A stretch of DNA of 64,000 nt from Mucilaginibacter_A sp964251965 (GTDB taxonomy: Bacteria; Bacteroidota; Bacteroidia; Sphingobacteriales; Sphingobacteriaceae): contig CAXULQ010000010.1 in assembly GCA_964251965.1 (NCBI GenBank), forward strand, positions 62,001-126,000. The letters run 5' to 3'. The notes under the pieces were generated by a model. That model was not told the DNA's origin, ran no database searches, and saw only the letters and a list, made by a program, of their open reading frames with translations. A program made the position numbers and the translations under genes. How positions within the stretch are numbered: position 1 is the stretch's first letter; every line of letters begins with the position of its first letter. Shown here piece after piece: positions 1-8,388 of the stretch.

Positions 1-252
1 ATTAACGAACTGGAATACATCGATGGAAAAATCTACGCCAACGTTTATACAAAGGATATTATTTTGCAGATTGACCCAAAAACTGGTGCCGTTTTACAAA
101 AGATAGATTTATCAAACTTATACCGCGATCGCTTTCCAAAAGCCGATGTTTTAAACGGTATTGCTTATGATGCTAAAACCAAAAGGATATTTATCACTGG
201 CAAAAAATGGCCGCATTTATATCAGGTGAAGTTTGTTAAAAAAGGTGTGTAA
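1..252 (+). CDS. Glutamine cyclotransferase family protein, C-terminal part (cut by window edge)
   Basis: The frame is open from base 1 and ends at TAA. The visible 83 residues resemble the C-terminal blades of glutaminyl-peptide cyclotransferase (Glu_cyclase_2 family). They contain the stretch INELEYIDGKIYANVY, then DVLNGIAYD and a final IFITGKKWPHLYQVKF, which is the usual end of this family. The enzyme is a beta-propeller that converts N-terminal glutamine to pyroglutamate and is usually exported. The N-terminal part and any signal peptide lie outside the window. The last 34 bases, including the stop codon, are repeated about 940 bases downstream. Confidence 0.8.
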   Translation: MNELEYIDGKIYANVYTKDIILQIDPKTGAVLQKIDLSNLYRDRFPKADVLNGIAYDAKTKRIFITGKKWPHLYQVKFVKKGV

Positions 253-261
253 AAGAAGCAT
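228..261 (+). repeat. Direct repeat copy A: 3' end of the cyclotransferase gene plus TAAAAGAAGCAT
   Basis: This 34-base stretch covers the last seven codons and stop of the cyclotransferase gene and runs into the motif TAAAAGAAGCAT, whose first three bases are the stop codon. Copy B near base 1171 matches it at 33 of 34 positions. The two copies bracket the DoxX-like gene. Confidence 0.8.
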
Positions 262-296
262 GCTGTCGGTTGGATGAATGAAACCAAATCAATAGT

Positions 297-1100
297 TTAA
301 GCAGCAAAAGGTTGAACAAACTGTTTAGAATCCGGGTTGATGGCAGTAGGTTGTAAAGCAAACCATAATGCCAACAAAGTACCGTAACTTCCGCCGCGTT
401 CAACCCATTCAAAAAATTTGTATTGAGGATAAAAAAGTTCAGTCCCAATTTTCCACAATAAAAACAGCAGTAATAACGGACGTGTCGGACGGATAAATAT
501 GAACAAAGCAGCTATAACTTCAATCAGGCCGGCAGTAAAACCTACCTGCTGAGTTTGCTGAAAACCAAGTGAAGTATATTGCGCGAGCAACCCTTTCTTT
601 CCGATCAAATTTAACCAGCCATGTCCTGCCAGCAGTAATAATGCGGTAAACCGTAAACATATTTCCGTTTTTTTAAAATGTTTATCAGGAGCCTGGGCAG
701 AAACTTTTATTTTTTGAAACCAAAACTGCAAACCTTTTCCGGGTTCGGTTAGCAACAAAAGTGCAAGTGGCACACCAAAATTCCCGGCCCTTTCGATCAA
801 TTCGGCAAATGGTTCGCCGGAAAGCGGACGTAATGTTGCAGTAAATAATCCCCAAACCACTAACCAAAATACAATAATCCGCAATGGATATAGTAGGATG
901 ATCAATCCAGCCAAAATATCAAGGATACCAATTATCGGCATCAGTTGATAAGCCGTAGCTTGTCCTATCCCAAAAACAGCAAAATAATTGCACCAAACGG
1001 GTTTGGTGATGATGCCAAAAGCGCCATGGCCGATAAAACACATCACGGCAGCAAAACGAAGCGTGTAATAAATTTTTTGTGCTTTGGATAATGTTTTCAT
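297..1100 (-). CDS. DoxX-like membrane protein with internal duplication
   Basis: A 267-residue polytopic membrane protein. Two halves repeat the same pattern: residues about 10-115 (FIGHGAFGII ... ERAGNFGVPLALLLL) and about 145-250 (LLAGHGWLNLIGKKG ... ERGGSYGTLLALWFAL). Each half has about four hydrophobic segments, a GHG motif near its start and an ER[AG]G[NS][FY]G motif near its end. This fits a fused duplication of a DoxX/TQO-small-subunit-like four-helix unit. The function is unknown; DoxX relatives are linked to quinone-dependent oxidation, but no specific substrate can be inferred. The ATG start gives a complete first membrane segment. The gene sits between two copies of a 34-base direct repeat, so it may be an inserted cassette. 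Confidence 0.65.
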   Translation of the reverse strand: MKTLSKAQKIYYTLRFAAVMCFIGHGAFGIITKPVWCNYFAVFGIGQATAYQLMPIIGILDILAGLIILLYPLRIIVFWLVVWGLFTATLRPLSGEPFAELIERAGNFGVPLALLLLTEPGKGLQFWFQKIKVSAQAPDKHFKKTEICLRFTALLLLAGHGWLNLIGKKGLLAQYTSLGFQQTQQVGFTAGLIEVIAALFIFIRPTRPLLLLFLLWKIGTELFYPQYKFFEWVERGGSYGTLLALWFALQPTAINPDSKQFVQPFAA

Positions 1101-1170
1101 GCCATATCCAAACTTAGTAAAGAGGATTAATTGCTAAAATAGCCGTATAAAATAAGTCTTAAATTTAGGA

Positions 1171-1204
1171 GAAGTTTGTAAAAAAAGGTGTGTAAAAGAA
1201 GCAT
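1171..1204 (+). repeat. Direct repeat copy B of the cyclotransferase gene end
   Basis: This copy differs from copy A by a single T to A change and ends with the same TAAAAGAAGCAT motif. Similarity stops on both sides apart from a few bases. It is non-coding here and is best explained as the displaced original gene end after insertion or recombination. Confidence 0.75.
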
Positions 1205-1217
1205 TCATTTGGTTGAT

Positions 1218-1652
1218 TTAATTTTGAATTGTAACCCATCCATATTTCGTCATGAATTCTTTGGCCTCATCATCAAAAGTTTTTTTTGAATGATGTATTT
1301 CCTGGTTTTTGATATACTTATCTACTTTTTCAACCTGAGACTCACTGACCGACACTGCAAAATAATCGTCCTGCCAGCCAAATTTTTCCTGGATAAATTT
1401 ATTTTGGTTGATGCAAAATGAAGATTCGCCTTTGATCAGCCGGCTAATTTTTGAGATCGATTGTTCTTTTCCTAAGGAAATTAAACAGTGTATATGGTCT
1501 GTAAAGCCATTGATCGATTTTAGAAAGATGTCCTTTTCGATGCAGTTGTCCATAATATGTTTTTGCAATTTGTGCCTGAGCTTGCTGTGAAGCAGTGGTT
1601 CCCGGTCTTTTGTGGCAAAAACTAAATTAACCCAAATCTTTGTGTATGACAT
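1218..1652 (-). CDS. REP-associated tyrosine transposase (RAYT, IS200/IS605 TnpA-like)
   Basis: A 144-residue Y1 transposase domain (Transposase_17). The N-terminus (SYTKIWVNLVFATKDREPLL) is the family's usual beginning. The metal-binding HUH-type motif is DHIHCLI near residue 52, and the likely catalytic tyrosine is in VDKYIKNQEIHH near residue 113. Such single-copy proteins cut and join single-stranded DNA and are thought to disperse REP palindromes. No second IS605 gene (TnpB) is present. Two REP palindromes lie immediately upstream of the start, which supports the RAYT assignment over a plain IS200 element. The length is normal and no frameshift is seen. Confidence 0.85.
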   Translation of the reverse strand: MSYTKIWVNLVFATKDREPLLHSKLRHKLQKHIMDNCIEKDIFLKSINGFTDHIHCLISLGKEQSISKISRLIKGESSFCINQNKFIQEKFGWQDDYFAVSVSESQVEKVDKYIKNQEIHHSKKTFDDEAKEFMTKYGWVTIQN

Positions 1653-1862
1653 ATTTGGCTAAAGCCTGTTTGGTATTTGTTATCCAATTTGTTATCCGTT
1701 GGCTAAAGCCAACGGCAATGAAATTATAGCTTTTCAGCAAATATTACTATGAAATATGTTTTTCGGCTTTTAGTGTATAAACAATTTAGAACCTTATCTT
1801 TTATTCATTGCCGTTGGCTTCAGCCAACGGACAACAGCTATGAAATTTCGGCTTTAGCCAAA
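1650..1862. repeat. REP/BIME cluster next to the RAYT gene
   Basis: Two REP palindromes face each other: CCGTTGGCTAAAGCCAACGG at 1696-1715 and CCGTTGGCTTCAGCCAACGG at 1811-1830. Each is followed (or preceded, in the inverse copy) by GCAATGAA. An outer pair of inverted half-elements, TTTGGCTAAAGCC at 1654-1666 and GGCTTTAGCCAAA at 1850-1862, frames them. The nested inverted arrangement is that of a bacterial interspersed mosaic element. It lies between the RAYT start and the 3' end of pgi and could also end transcription from either side. Confidence 0.85.
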
Positions 1863-1865
1863 CTT

Positions 1866-3512
1866 TTACCGCCAATCTTTATACTGATTAATTAATCCAT
1901 TGGTAGAAGAATCATGATCAGAAACCAGTTCATCGCCTTTCAATTCTTTCTGGATTTTTACGGCCAGTTGTTTGCCTAATTCTACGCCCCATTGGTCAAA
2001 GCTGAAGATGTTCCAGATAATGCCTTGTACAAATATTTTATGTTCATAAAAAGCAATCAAGCTGCCTAAAGAACGTGGCGTAATTTTTTTAAGCAAGATA
2101 GAATTAGTCGGCCGGTTGCCTTCAAAAACTTTAAAAGGTGCCAGTTTTTCTATTTCTTCTGCGGATTTGCCGGAAGCTTTCAGTTCTTCGGTTACTTCTT
2201 CTTCGGTTTTACCATTCATCAAAGCTTCGGTTTGCGCAAAGAAATTCGATAATAAAATCGGATGATGATCTCCGGTTGGATTATGACTTTGTGCTGGTGC
2301 AATAAAATCGCAAGGGATAATTTTGGTTCCCTGATGGATCAACTGGTAAAAAGCGTGCTGACCGTTAGTTCCCGGTTCGCCCCAAATAATTGGTCCGGTT
2401 GAGTAATCAACTTCATTACCATTTCTATCAACATGTTTGCCGTTGCTTTCCATATCGCCTTGCTGAAAATATGCGGCAAAACGATGCAGATATTGATCAT
2501 ACGGCAAAATGGCTTCTGTTTCAGATCCGAAGAAATTATTATACCAAATCCCTAACAAAGCTAAAGTTACCGGAATGTTCTGTTCAAATTCTGTTGTTCT
2601 AAAATGCTCATCTGCCGCGTTTGCGCCGGTTAGCAATTCTTTAAAATTATCAAAACCAACACTTAAAGCGATTGATAAACCAATTGCGCTCCACAAAGAA
2701 TAACGGCCGCCAACCCAATCCCAAAATACAAACATATTTTTTGTGTCGATGCCAAAAGCTTCCACGGCTTTGCTATTGGTTGATAATGCCGCAAAATGTT
2801 TCGCTACATCTTCATCTTTTGCACCGCTTTTAATGAACCAGTTGCGTGCGGTATGCGCGTTGGTCATGGTTTCTTGTGTGGTAAAGGTTTTTGATGCAAC
2901 TAAAAACATGGTTGTTGCCGGATTCAAATTTTTCAGTGCTTCTTCAATGTGCGTTCCGTCAACATTAGAAACAAAGTGCAGGTTTAAACGCGTTTTGTAG
3001 GATTTTAAAGCTTCGGTAACCATTACCGGGCCTAAATCAGATCCGCCGATGCCAATGTTCACCACATCTGTAATTTCATCACCTTGGTAACCTTTCCACT
3101 CGCCGGAAATGATGGCGTTAGAGAAAGTTTCCATCTGCTGCAAAACCTTATTTACTTCTTCGGTAACATTTTCACCATCAATGATTAACGGTTTATTAGT
3201 TACGTTGCGTAAAGCGGTATGCAAAACGGCGCGGCCTTCGGTTTCGTTGATTTTCTCACCCGAAAACATGGCTTCGATTGCTTCTTTTAGCTTGCATTCT
3301 TTGGCCAACTGGATTAAAAGTGCCAGCGTTTTATCATCTAAACGGTTTTTGGAGAAATCGAACAAAATATCTTCAAAAGTGACGGAGAATTTTTTAAAGC
3401 GTTCAGGGTCATCTTTAAATAATTGCTTCATTTCGAGTTGGGCAACTTCCGGGAAGTAGTCGGACAAATAGCGAAAAGCTTCGGTTTCGGTAAAATTTAT
3501 TTTTGGTAACAT
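1866..3512 (-). CDS. pgi: Glucose-6-phosphate isomerase
   Basis: A 548-residue protein, the normal length for the long-form enzyme, interconverting glucose 6-phosphate and fructose 6-phosphate in the cytoplasm. The sugar-phosphate-binding segment NIGIGGSDLGPVMV is near residue 152. VASKTFTTQET and VGGRYSLWSAIGLSIAL follow. The family signature GPIIWGEPGTNGQHAFYQL is near residue 375 and the C-terminal IIWNIFSFDQWGVELGK carries the expected active-site lysine. The ATG start is preceded by an exact TAGTTTTG promoter element. The gene appears monocistronic and is bounded by repeats on both sides. Confidence 0.97.
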   Translation of the reverse strand: MLPKINFTETEAFRYLSDYFPEVAQLEMKQLFKDDPERFKKFSVTFEDILFDFSKNRLDDKTLALLIQLAKECKLKEAIEAMFSGEKINETEGRAVLHTALRNVTNKPLIIDGENVTEEVNKVLQQMETFSNAIISGEWKGYQGDEITDVVNIGIGGSDLGPVMVTEALKSYKTRLNLHFVSNVDGTHIEEALKNLNPATTMFLVASKTFTTQETMTNAHTARNWFIKSGAKDEDVAKHFAALSTNSKAVEAFGIDTKNMFVFWDWVGGRYSLWSAIGLSIALSVGFDNFKELLTGANAADEHFRTTEFEQNIPVTLALLGIWYNNFFGSETEAILPYDQYLHRFAAYFQQGDMESNGKHVDRNGNEVDYSTGPIIWGEPGTNGQHAFYQLIHQGTKIIPCDFIAPAQSHNPTGDHHPILLSNFFAQTEALMNGKTEEEVTEELKASGKSAEEIEKLAPFKVFEGNRPTNSILLKKITPRSLGSLIAFYEHKIFVQGIIWNIFSFDQWGVELGKQLAVKIQKELKGDELVSDHDSSTNGLINQYKDWR

Positions 3513-3528
3513 GCTCTTGGTTTTAGTT

Positions 3529-3536
3529 CAAAACTA
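3529..3536 (-). promoter_or_regulatory. Predicted pgi promoter -7 element (TAGTTTTG)
   Basis: On the minus strand TAGTTTTG matches the Bacteroidota TAnnTTTG consensus exactly and lies 16 bases before the pgi ATG. No strong -33 TTTG is evident at the right spacing. Confidence 0.5.
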
Positions 3537-3620
3537 TTAAAAGAATAGCAGATGCTTAAATTGTTCTGAATAGTTTTGAATAGAACCTAAAGATTTATGC
3601 CGATGAAGATTTTTAGGTGA

Positions 3621-3632
3621 TAAAAGAAGCAT
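3621..3632 (+). repeat. Copy of the intergenic TAAAAGAAGCAT motif
   Basis: The extended form here is TTTTTAGGTGATAAAAGAAG followed by CAT. The same extended form is found near 48615-48633 and, with small changes, at several other intergenic places in the window. It directly abuts the MITE-like repeat. Confidence 0.7.
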
Positions 3633-3637
3633 TGCCT

Positions 3638-3753
3638 CACCCTAAATCCCTCTCCATGGGAGAGGGACTTGCCTTTCGATTGATGTGTCTCGTCCTGTAA
3701 ACTTTTTTCAGGACGAGACATTAGGTTCCCCCTCTCGAGAGGGGTTAGGGGTG
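3638..3753. repeat. MITE-like palindromic repeat, about 116 bases
   Basis: The ends are imperfect inverted repeats: CACCCTAAATCCCTCTC on the left and GAGAGGGGTTAGGGGTG on the right. Inside are three hairpins: CCCTCTCCATGGGAGAGGG, GTCTCGTCCTG/CAGGACGAGAC around a short loop, and CCCCTCTCGAGAGGGG. No coding sequence is present. The organisation is that of a small non-autonomous element; no flanking target duplication is obvious. The gene-free stretch 3513-3933 otherwise holds only the pgi promoter and one TAAAAGAAGCAT motif. Confidence 0.7.
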
Positions 3754-3933
3754 TGTCCTTTTTTTAAAATCTGTTAATCAATCCCGTAACATAAAAAAAG
3801 GTTAAACAACTTTATTTAAAATAACGCTTCCGATCTTGATTTAACACCGTTTTATAATGTTATTTTTTCCAATTAAACGTTGTATTCGAAATGCAATCAA
3901 ACTAATAGCCAGCCAAGCAAGGTTAAATCAAGT

Positions 3934-4809
3934 ATGAAAGATTTCTATTATATTCTAAACGTGGACGCAAACGCCACTTTAAAGGAAATAAAAGAAGCTT
4001 ACGACAATTTATCGAAGAAATTCCGGCCGTTTCTTGATCAGCAGGACAAGTTCGTTGAAGAACAATTTAGGGAAATTAGTGACGCTTATCAGGTTTTAAG
4101 TGATCCTGTCTGTCGCCAAAATCACGATCAGGAATTAAAAGAGATAAAATTTAATCCGATAAAAAAAGCATCAAAAGTTCAGCGTGTTTTTTTCAAAACG
4201 AGAACTCTTGATATCATGTTCACGGTTACTTTAGGCGTGTTTACTTTTCTTTTCGGTTATTATGTTATCAATTCGTTTCGAAGTTTTAAAGTAGCAAAGG
4301 CTAAAAAATCACCAGTTGTTGGTACTATTTCTCAGCATAAAACCATCCAGCATAAATTTAAACATCACAAAAAAATTTCTGCCACAAATTCGTTTTCAAA
4401 AACTCCGGTTGATGATACAACAGCAATTCTTGCTTCACAACAAGCATCTGTTATCCAGCCTCAAATTCAAACACCTGTTACCCAACCTCAAATTTATACC
4501 GATAAAAACAGTATGGGCAGTTCAACTGCTGCTGACGTTATTTCGAGTGAAGCAAAGCCTGTCAGTATTATTTTAAACACTGAAAAACATCCGATAAAAG
4601 AAGCAGACCTGCCTTATACCACTTATTTAAGAGCAAATGAAACTGGAGTAATTAACATGAGGAAGTTTGATAATTACGGTTCGGAGATTATCAAAGTTAT
4701 CCCAACCAATTCGGAAGTTTCGGTTTTGGAAAAGGGCAATAGTTATTACAAAGTGCTTTTTGAAAATACAACCGGTTACGTGGCCAAATGGAACGTTTTG
4801 AAAAAGTAA
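3934..4809 (+). CDS. J-domain-like membrane protein with C-terminal SH3 domain
   Basis: From the ATG chosen the protein has 291 residues. Residues 1-70 look like a DnaJ J-domain (KDFYYILNVDANATLKEIKEAYDNLSKKF ... ISDAYQVLSDP, shown in two parts), but the HPD tripeptide needed to stimulate Hsp70 is replaced by RPF. A single membrane segment (TVTLGVFTFLFGYYVI) is at about residues 94-110. A low-complexity Gln/Pro/Thr linker follows, and the last 65 residues look like a bacterial SH3 domain (TYLRANETGVINMR ... NTTGYVAKWNVLKK). The frame is open 54 bases further upstream with a TTG, but the J-domain begins right at this ATG. The cytoplasmic J-like head and probably periplasmic SH3 tail suggest an envelope adaptor; a co-chaperone role is doubtful without HPD. 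Confidence 0.7.
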   Translation: MKDFYYILNVDANATLKEIKEAYDNLSKKFRPFLDQQDKFVEEQFREISDAYQVLSDPVCRQNHDQELKEIKFNPIKKASKVQRVFFKTRTLDIMFTVTLGVFTFLFGYYVINSFRSFKVAKAKKSPVVGTISQHKTIQHKFKHHKKISATNSFSKTPVDDTTAILASQQASVIQPQIQTPVTQPQIYTDKNSMGSSTAADVISSEAKPVSIILNTEKHPIKEADLPYTTYLRANETGVINMRKFDNYGSEIIKVIPTNSEVSVLEKGNSYYKVLFENTTGYVAKWNVLKK

Positions 4810-4814
4810 GTTTG

Positions 4815-4836
4815 CTTCGGATATTTATAGCCGAAG
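4815..4836 (+). terminator. Weak hairpin after the J-domain-like gene
   Basis: CTTCGG and CCGAAG form a six-base-pair stem around a ten-base loop and are followed by TTTAAAAATT. It lies between two same-strand genes, so it would at most attenuate read-through into the SNF2 gene. Confidence 0.3.
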
Positions 4837-4848
4837 TTTAAAAATTAG

Positions 4849-7800
4849 GTGAGCAAGCAATTCGATCAGGAAAATAAGCAGCGGGAAAGTCAGGTAATTT
4901 TGAAAGATTTGACGATACCGAATTTAACGGAGATGCTTATTTCCCGTTATACTTCCGTTAGCGTGGTTCCAGATCCAATTGCGCATCATTATATTTTCCC
5001 AACGGCAATCGAACTGAATGATGGCGTTTTTACCAATTCCCGCAACAAGCAGGATTTTCCTCCGGTAACCGTAATCCAGGAAGCGGGAAGTTTATTTTTA
5101 ACTTGTGAATGCGAGGCAAGGCACGAATTTCTGTGCGAACATCAGGCAATTGTATTAACGGCGATTATAAAAAAGCAAGATTTAAGGGTTTTTTATGATG
5201 ACCAATTGCGCCACGAAAGGCTGAAAAAGTTTTCCGTAGATTATGGTTTGGAATTTGAACCGGATTTGGATCAGTTTTTCAAGATTGAGTTCGAAGATAA
5301 AGTACTCAAAATCAGTCCAAAATCCCCAGAATTGCTTCCCGTAACGAAGGAAAGTCTCAACTTACTTCAATCCATAATTGTGGAAGATGTTGCGCCTTCA
5401 ACGGCAGAAGACCAATCAGTTTTTGTGGTGTTAAAACAGCATAAATATTACAAATACCTGCTGATTGAATTGTACCAAAGCCAGAAAACCAAAGAAGGCA
5501 AGATCAAAAACCCAATGACTTTAATGCCGCCGCTGGATTTTATTTGGAACACCAATGATGGCGAACATTTGAAATTTTATACGGCCATTCATAAATTTCA
5601 GAATCACCAAAATAAAAGTTTGAGTGAGGCTGATATTCTGGCGTTAAAAGCAATCGTTAAAAATCCGTTGGGTTACGAATTTTATTACCATGACAACGAC
5701 ATTTCGGAAAATATTACGGCTTCATCCATATTTCCGGTAAAAGTTAAACTGCTGAAAGAGGAACCCGAACTCACGGTTAACACTAAAGATCAGTTCTTTG
5801 AGCTTTCTGGCAGTGTCGAAATCGATGGGCAAACTTATGCTTTAAAAGATCTTCGTATTTGGTTTAGCTATTTCATCCGTGCCGGAGACACTTTGCTGCT
5901 GGTCAATAATTTACAAGCCTTAAACGTGATGGGTTTGTTAAGCAAAAAGCGCGAAAATTTGTTGGTTCACACTTCCAAATTTCAGGAATTTAAAAACAAA
6001 CTTCTGTCGAGATTGGAAGAACGGATCAGTGTAAATTATCCGCATATTCCGGCGGCAACGCCTGTTCAATTGATCCAGGAAGGCTTCGACACAGAGAAAG
6101 AAAAGATCATTTACCTTTCGGATTTTGGTGCACATGTGATGATTATTCCAGTAATGCGTTACGGCGAAGTGGAAATTTCCATCCGCACCAAAAAACTGAT
6201 TTACACAACAGATGCCAAAGGAAAAGAGTTTAAAGTTGAACGTGATAACGAGGAAGAAGACCGGTTTACGGCCTTGCTGATTAAACAGCATCCGTATTTT
6301 GAGGAGCAGTTGACCGATCCGTTGCACTATTTTTACCTGCATAAAAAACGCTTTTTGCAGGAAGACTGGTTTTTAAATGTGTTTGAAGAATGGCGAAACC
6401 ACAGCATTACCATTTTGGGTTTTAATGAACTGGATAACAATCGGTTAAATCCGCATAAAGTAAAAATTTCGATCAAGGTTTTAAGCGGTACGAACTGGTT
6501 TAACAGCAACATTAACGCGCGTTTTGGTAAGACAAAAGCTACACTAAAACAAGTCTATCGTGCCGTAAAAAACCGCACAAGATACGTGCATTTAGATGAC
6601 GGAACGCTGGGAATTTTGCCGGATGAATGGATCGAAAAGTTTAACAATTATTTCAATTCGGGCGAGATTGAGGACGATGATAACCTGCGGATTTCTAAAA
6701 GCAATTACGCTTTAATTGAACAGCTTTTTGATGAGCAAATGCTGGACGAAAACGTAAAAGCCGAGATCAGCAATTATCAGCAAAAGCTTGATGATTTTGA
6801 TGCGGTAAAAACAGTATCCGTTCCTGAAGAGTTTCGCGGCGAGCTTCGTCCTTACCAGCGGCAAGGTTTAAACTGGCTCAACTTTCTGGATGATTTTAAT
6901 TTTGGTGGATGCCTGGCCGATGATATGGGTTTGGGTAAAACGGTACAAATTATTGCCTTTATTTTATCGCTGCGGAAAAAAGTTAAGCAAAATACCAACT
7001 TGTTGATCGTACCAACTTCGTTGATTTTTAACTGGGAGCAGGAGATTAAAAAGTTTGTGCCATCAATCCAAATCTTAACGGTTTATGGTGCCGACCGAAT
7101 TAGAAACGCACACGATTTTGATCAATATGAAGTGATTTTAACTTCTTACGGAACGCTGCTTTCTGATATTATCTTCTTAAAAGATTACATGTTTAATTAT
7201 GTGTTTTTAGATGAATCGCAGCAAATTAAAAACCCGGAATCGCAACGTTACAAAGCTGTGTGTTTGCTGAAATCCAGAAATAGAATTGTGATAACTGGTA
7301 CGCCGGTTGAGAACAATACTTTTGATCTTTTTGGTCAGTTATCTTTTGCTTGTCCGGGTTTGTTGGGCAGCAAATCGTACTTCAAACGCTTGTACTCCGA
7401 ACCGATTGACACTTATAAAAGCAGCAAACGGACGATAGAACTGCAAAACAAGATCAAACCGTTTATGCTGCGCCGAACCAAACAGCAAGTGGCGACAGAA
7501 CTCCCCGAAAAAACAGAAATGGTTTTGTATTGCGAAATGAAGCCCGAACAGCGCAACATTTACAATGCTTATGAAAAGGAATTTCGGGATTATATATCGG
7601 CAACAACGGGCGAAGAACTGAAAAAAAGCGCGATGCACGTGCTGAAAGGAATTACGCGACTTCGGCAAATTTGTGATTCGCCGCAACTGATTAAAGGCGA
7701 AAAAATGCCTGGAAATGCTTCTGCCAAAATTGAATATTTGATGGAAGAAATAGCAGGCAAAATCCATCAGCATAAAATATTGGTGTTCTCGCAGTTTGTT

Positions 7801-8223
7801 TCGATGCTGGAATTGATACGGGAAGAATTGATTAAGAAAAATATCGGTTTTGCTTACTTAACCGGACAAACGCGGAAACGGCAAGCCGTGATCGAGAAAT
7901 TCCAAAATGATGCAACAACCCGAGTTTTCCTGATTAGTTTAAAAGCCGGCGGCACAGGTTTAAATTTAACAGAAGCGGATTATGTTTACCTCGTAGACCC
8001 GTGGTGGAACCCGGCGGTAGAAAACCAGGCGATTGACCGTTGCCACCGCATCGGTCAGGATAAAAATATTGTTGCCGTGCGGTTAATTTGTCCAGATACA
8101 GTAGAAGAAAAAATTATGTTGATGCAACAACATAAAAACGAGTTGGCTAATGATTTAGTGAAAACTGAGAATTCGTTTTTTGGGGGATTGGGGAAAGAGG
8201 GTTTATTGAGTTTGGTGTCTTAA
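4849..8223 (+). CDS. SNF2-family helicase/ATPase with SWIM zinc finger
   Basis: A 1124-residue Swi2/Snf2 ATPase. A SWIM-type zinc site with CxC-x7-CxH (LTCECEARHEFLCEHQ) is near residue 85. A long middle region without a recognised motif follows. The ATPase core starts near residue 666 (LRPYQRQGLNWL), with Walker A DDMGLGKT near 690, a DESQ box II (instead of DEAH/DEAQ) near 786, TGTPVENN near 822, and the helicase C lobe from about 970 with LKAGGTGLNL, VDPWWNPAVE and DRCHRIGQ. Such proteins translocate on DNA and remodel protein-DNA or RNA polymerase complexes; the substrate is unknown. The start is GTG. The 3' end is the site where a reverse-transcriptase island has inserted, and a second decayed copy of this gene end lies 2.2 kb downstream. 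Confidence 0.92.
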   Translation: MSKQFDQENKQRESQVILKDLTIPNLTEMLISRYTSVSVVPDPIAHHYIFPTAIELNDGVFTNSRNKQDFPPVTVIQEAGSLFLTCECEARHEFLCEHQAIVLTAIIKKQDLRVFYDDQLRHERLKKFSVDYGLEFEPDLDQFFKIEFEDKVLKISPKSPELLPVTKESLNLLQSIIVEDVAPSTAEDQSVFVVLKQHKYYKYLLIELYQSQKTKEGKIKNPMTLMPPLDFIWNTNDGEHLKFYTAIHKFQNHQNKSLSEADILALKAIVKNPLGYEFYYHDNDISENITASSIFPVKVKLLKEEPELTVNTKDQFFELSGSVEIDGQTYALKDLRIWFSYFIRAGDTLLLVNNLQALNVMGLLSKKRENLLVHTSKFQEFKNKLLSRLEERISVNYPHIPAATPVQLIQEGFDTEKEKIIYLSDFGAHVMIIPVMRYGEVEISIRTKKLIYTTDAKGKEFKVERDNEEEDRFTALLIKQHPYFEEQLTDPLHYFYLHKKRFLQEDWFLNVFEEWRNHSITILGFNELDNNRLNPHKVKISIKVLSGTNWFNSNINARFGKTKATLKQVYRAVKNRTRYVHLDDGTLGILPDEWIEKFNNYFNSGEIEDDDNLRISKSNYALIEQLFDEQMLDENVKAEISNYQQKLDDFDAVKTVSVPEEFRGELRPYQRQGLNWLNFLDDFNFGGCLADDMGLGKTVQIIAFILSLRKKVKQNTNLLIVPTSLIFNWEQEIKKFVPSIQILTVYGADRIRNAHDFDQYEVILTSYGTLLSDIIFLKDYMFNYVFLDESQQIKNPESQRYKAVCLLKSRNRIVITGTPVENNTFDLFGQLSFACPGLLGSKSYFKRLYSEPIDTYKSSKRTIELQNKIKPFMLRRTKQQVATELPEKTEMVLYCEMKPEQRNIYNAYEKEFRDYISATTGEELKKSAMHVLKGITRLRQICDSPQLIKGEKMPGNASAKIEYLMEEIAGKIHQHKILVFSQFVSMLELIREELIKKNIGFAYLTGQTRKRQAVIEKFQNDATTRVFLISLKAGGTGLNLTEADYVYLVDPWWNPAVENQAIDRCHRIGQDKNIVAVRLICPDTVEEKIMLMQQHKNELANDLVKTENSFFGGLGKEGLLSLVS

Positions 8224-8267
8224 AAGAAGTATGGACTATTTTTCCAGAAACCTTAATGCTTCTTTTA
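8161..8267 (+). repeat. Left copy of island-flanking direct repeat (SNF2 3' end plus motif hairpin)
   Basis: The repeat covers the last 20 codons of the SNF2 gene, its TAA and a hairpin made of TAAAAGAAGTAT (8221-8232) and ATGCTTCTTTTA (8256-8267). The right copy begins at 10388. The copies agree at most positions, with the stop-motif segment TTGGTGTCTTAAAAGAAGTA identical. The hairpin may act as a terminator for the helicase gene. Confidence 0.8.
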
Positions 8268-8388
8268 TGATGGTTGGTTGGCTATAATATTAATGACCAG
8301 ATTACAGACTTATAAAATTTAATGTTTAGTTTTAATTCGATGCTTTCAGTCATTTAAAAGTCCATCTAACTTTGCCTAAGCCCCCAAA

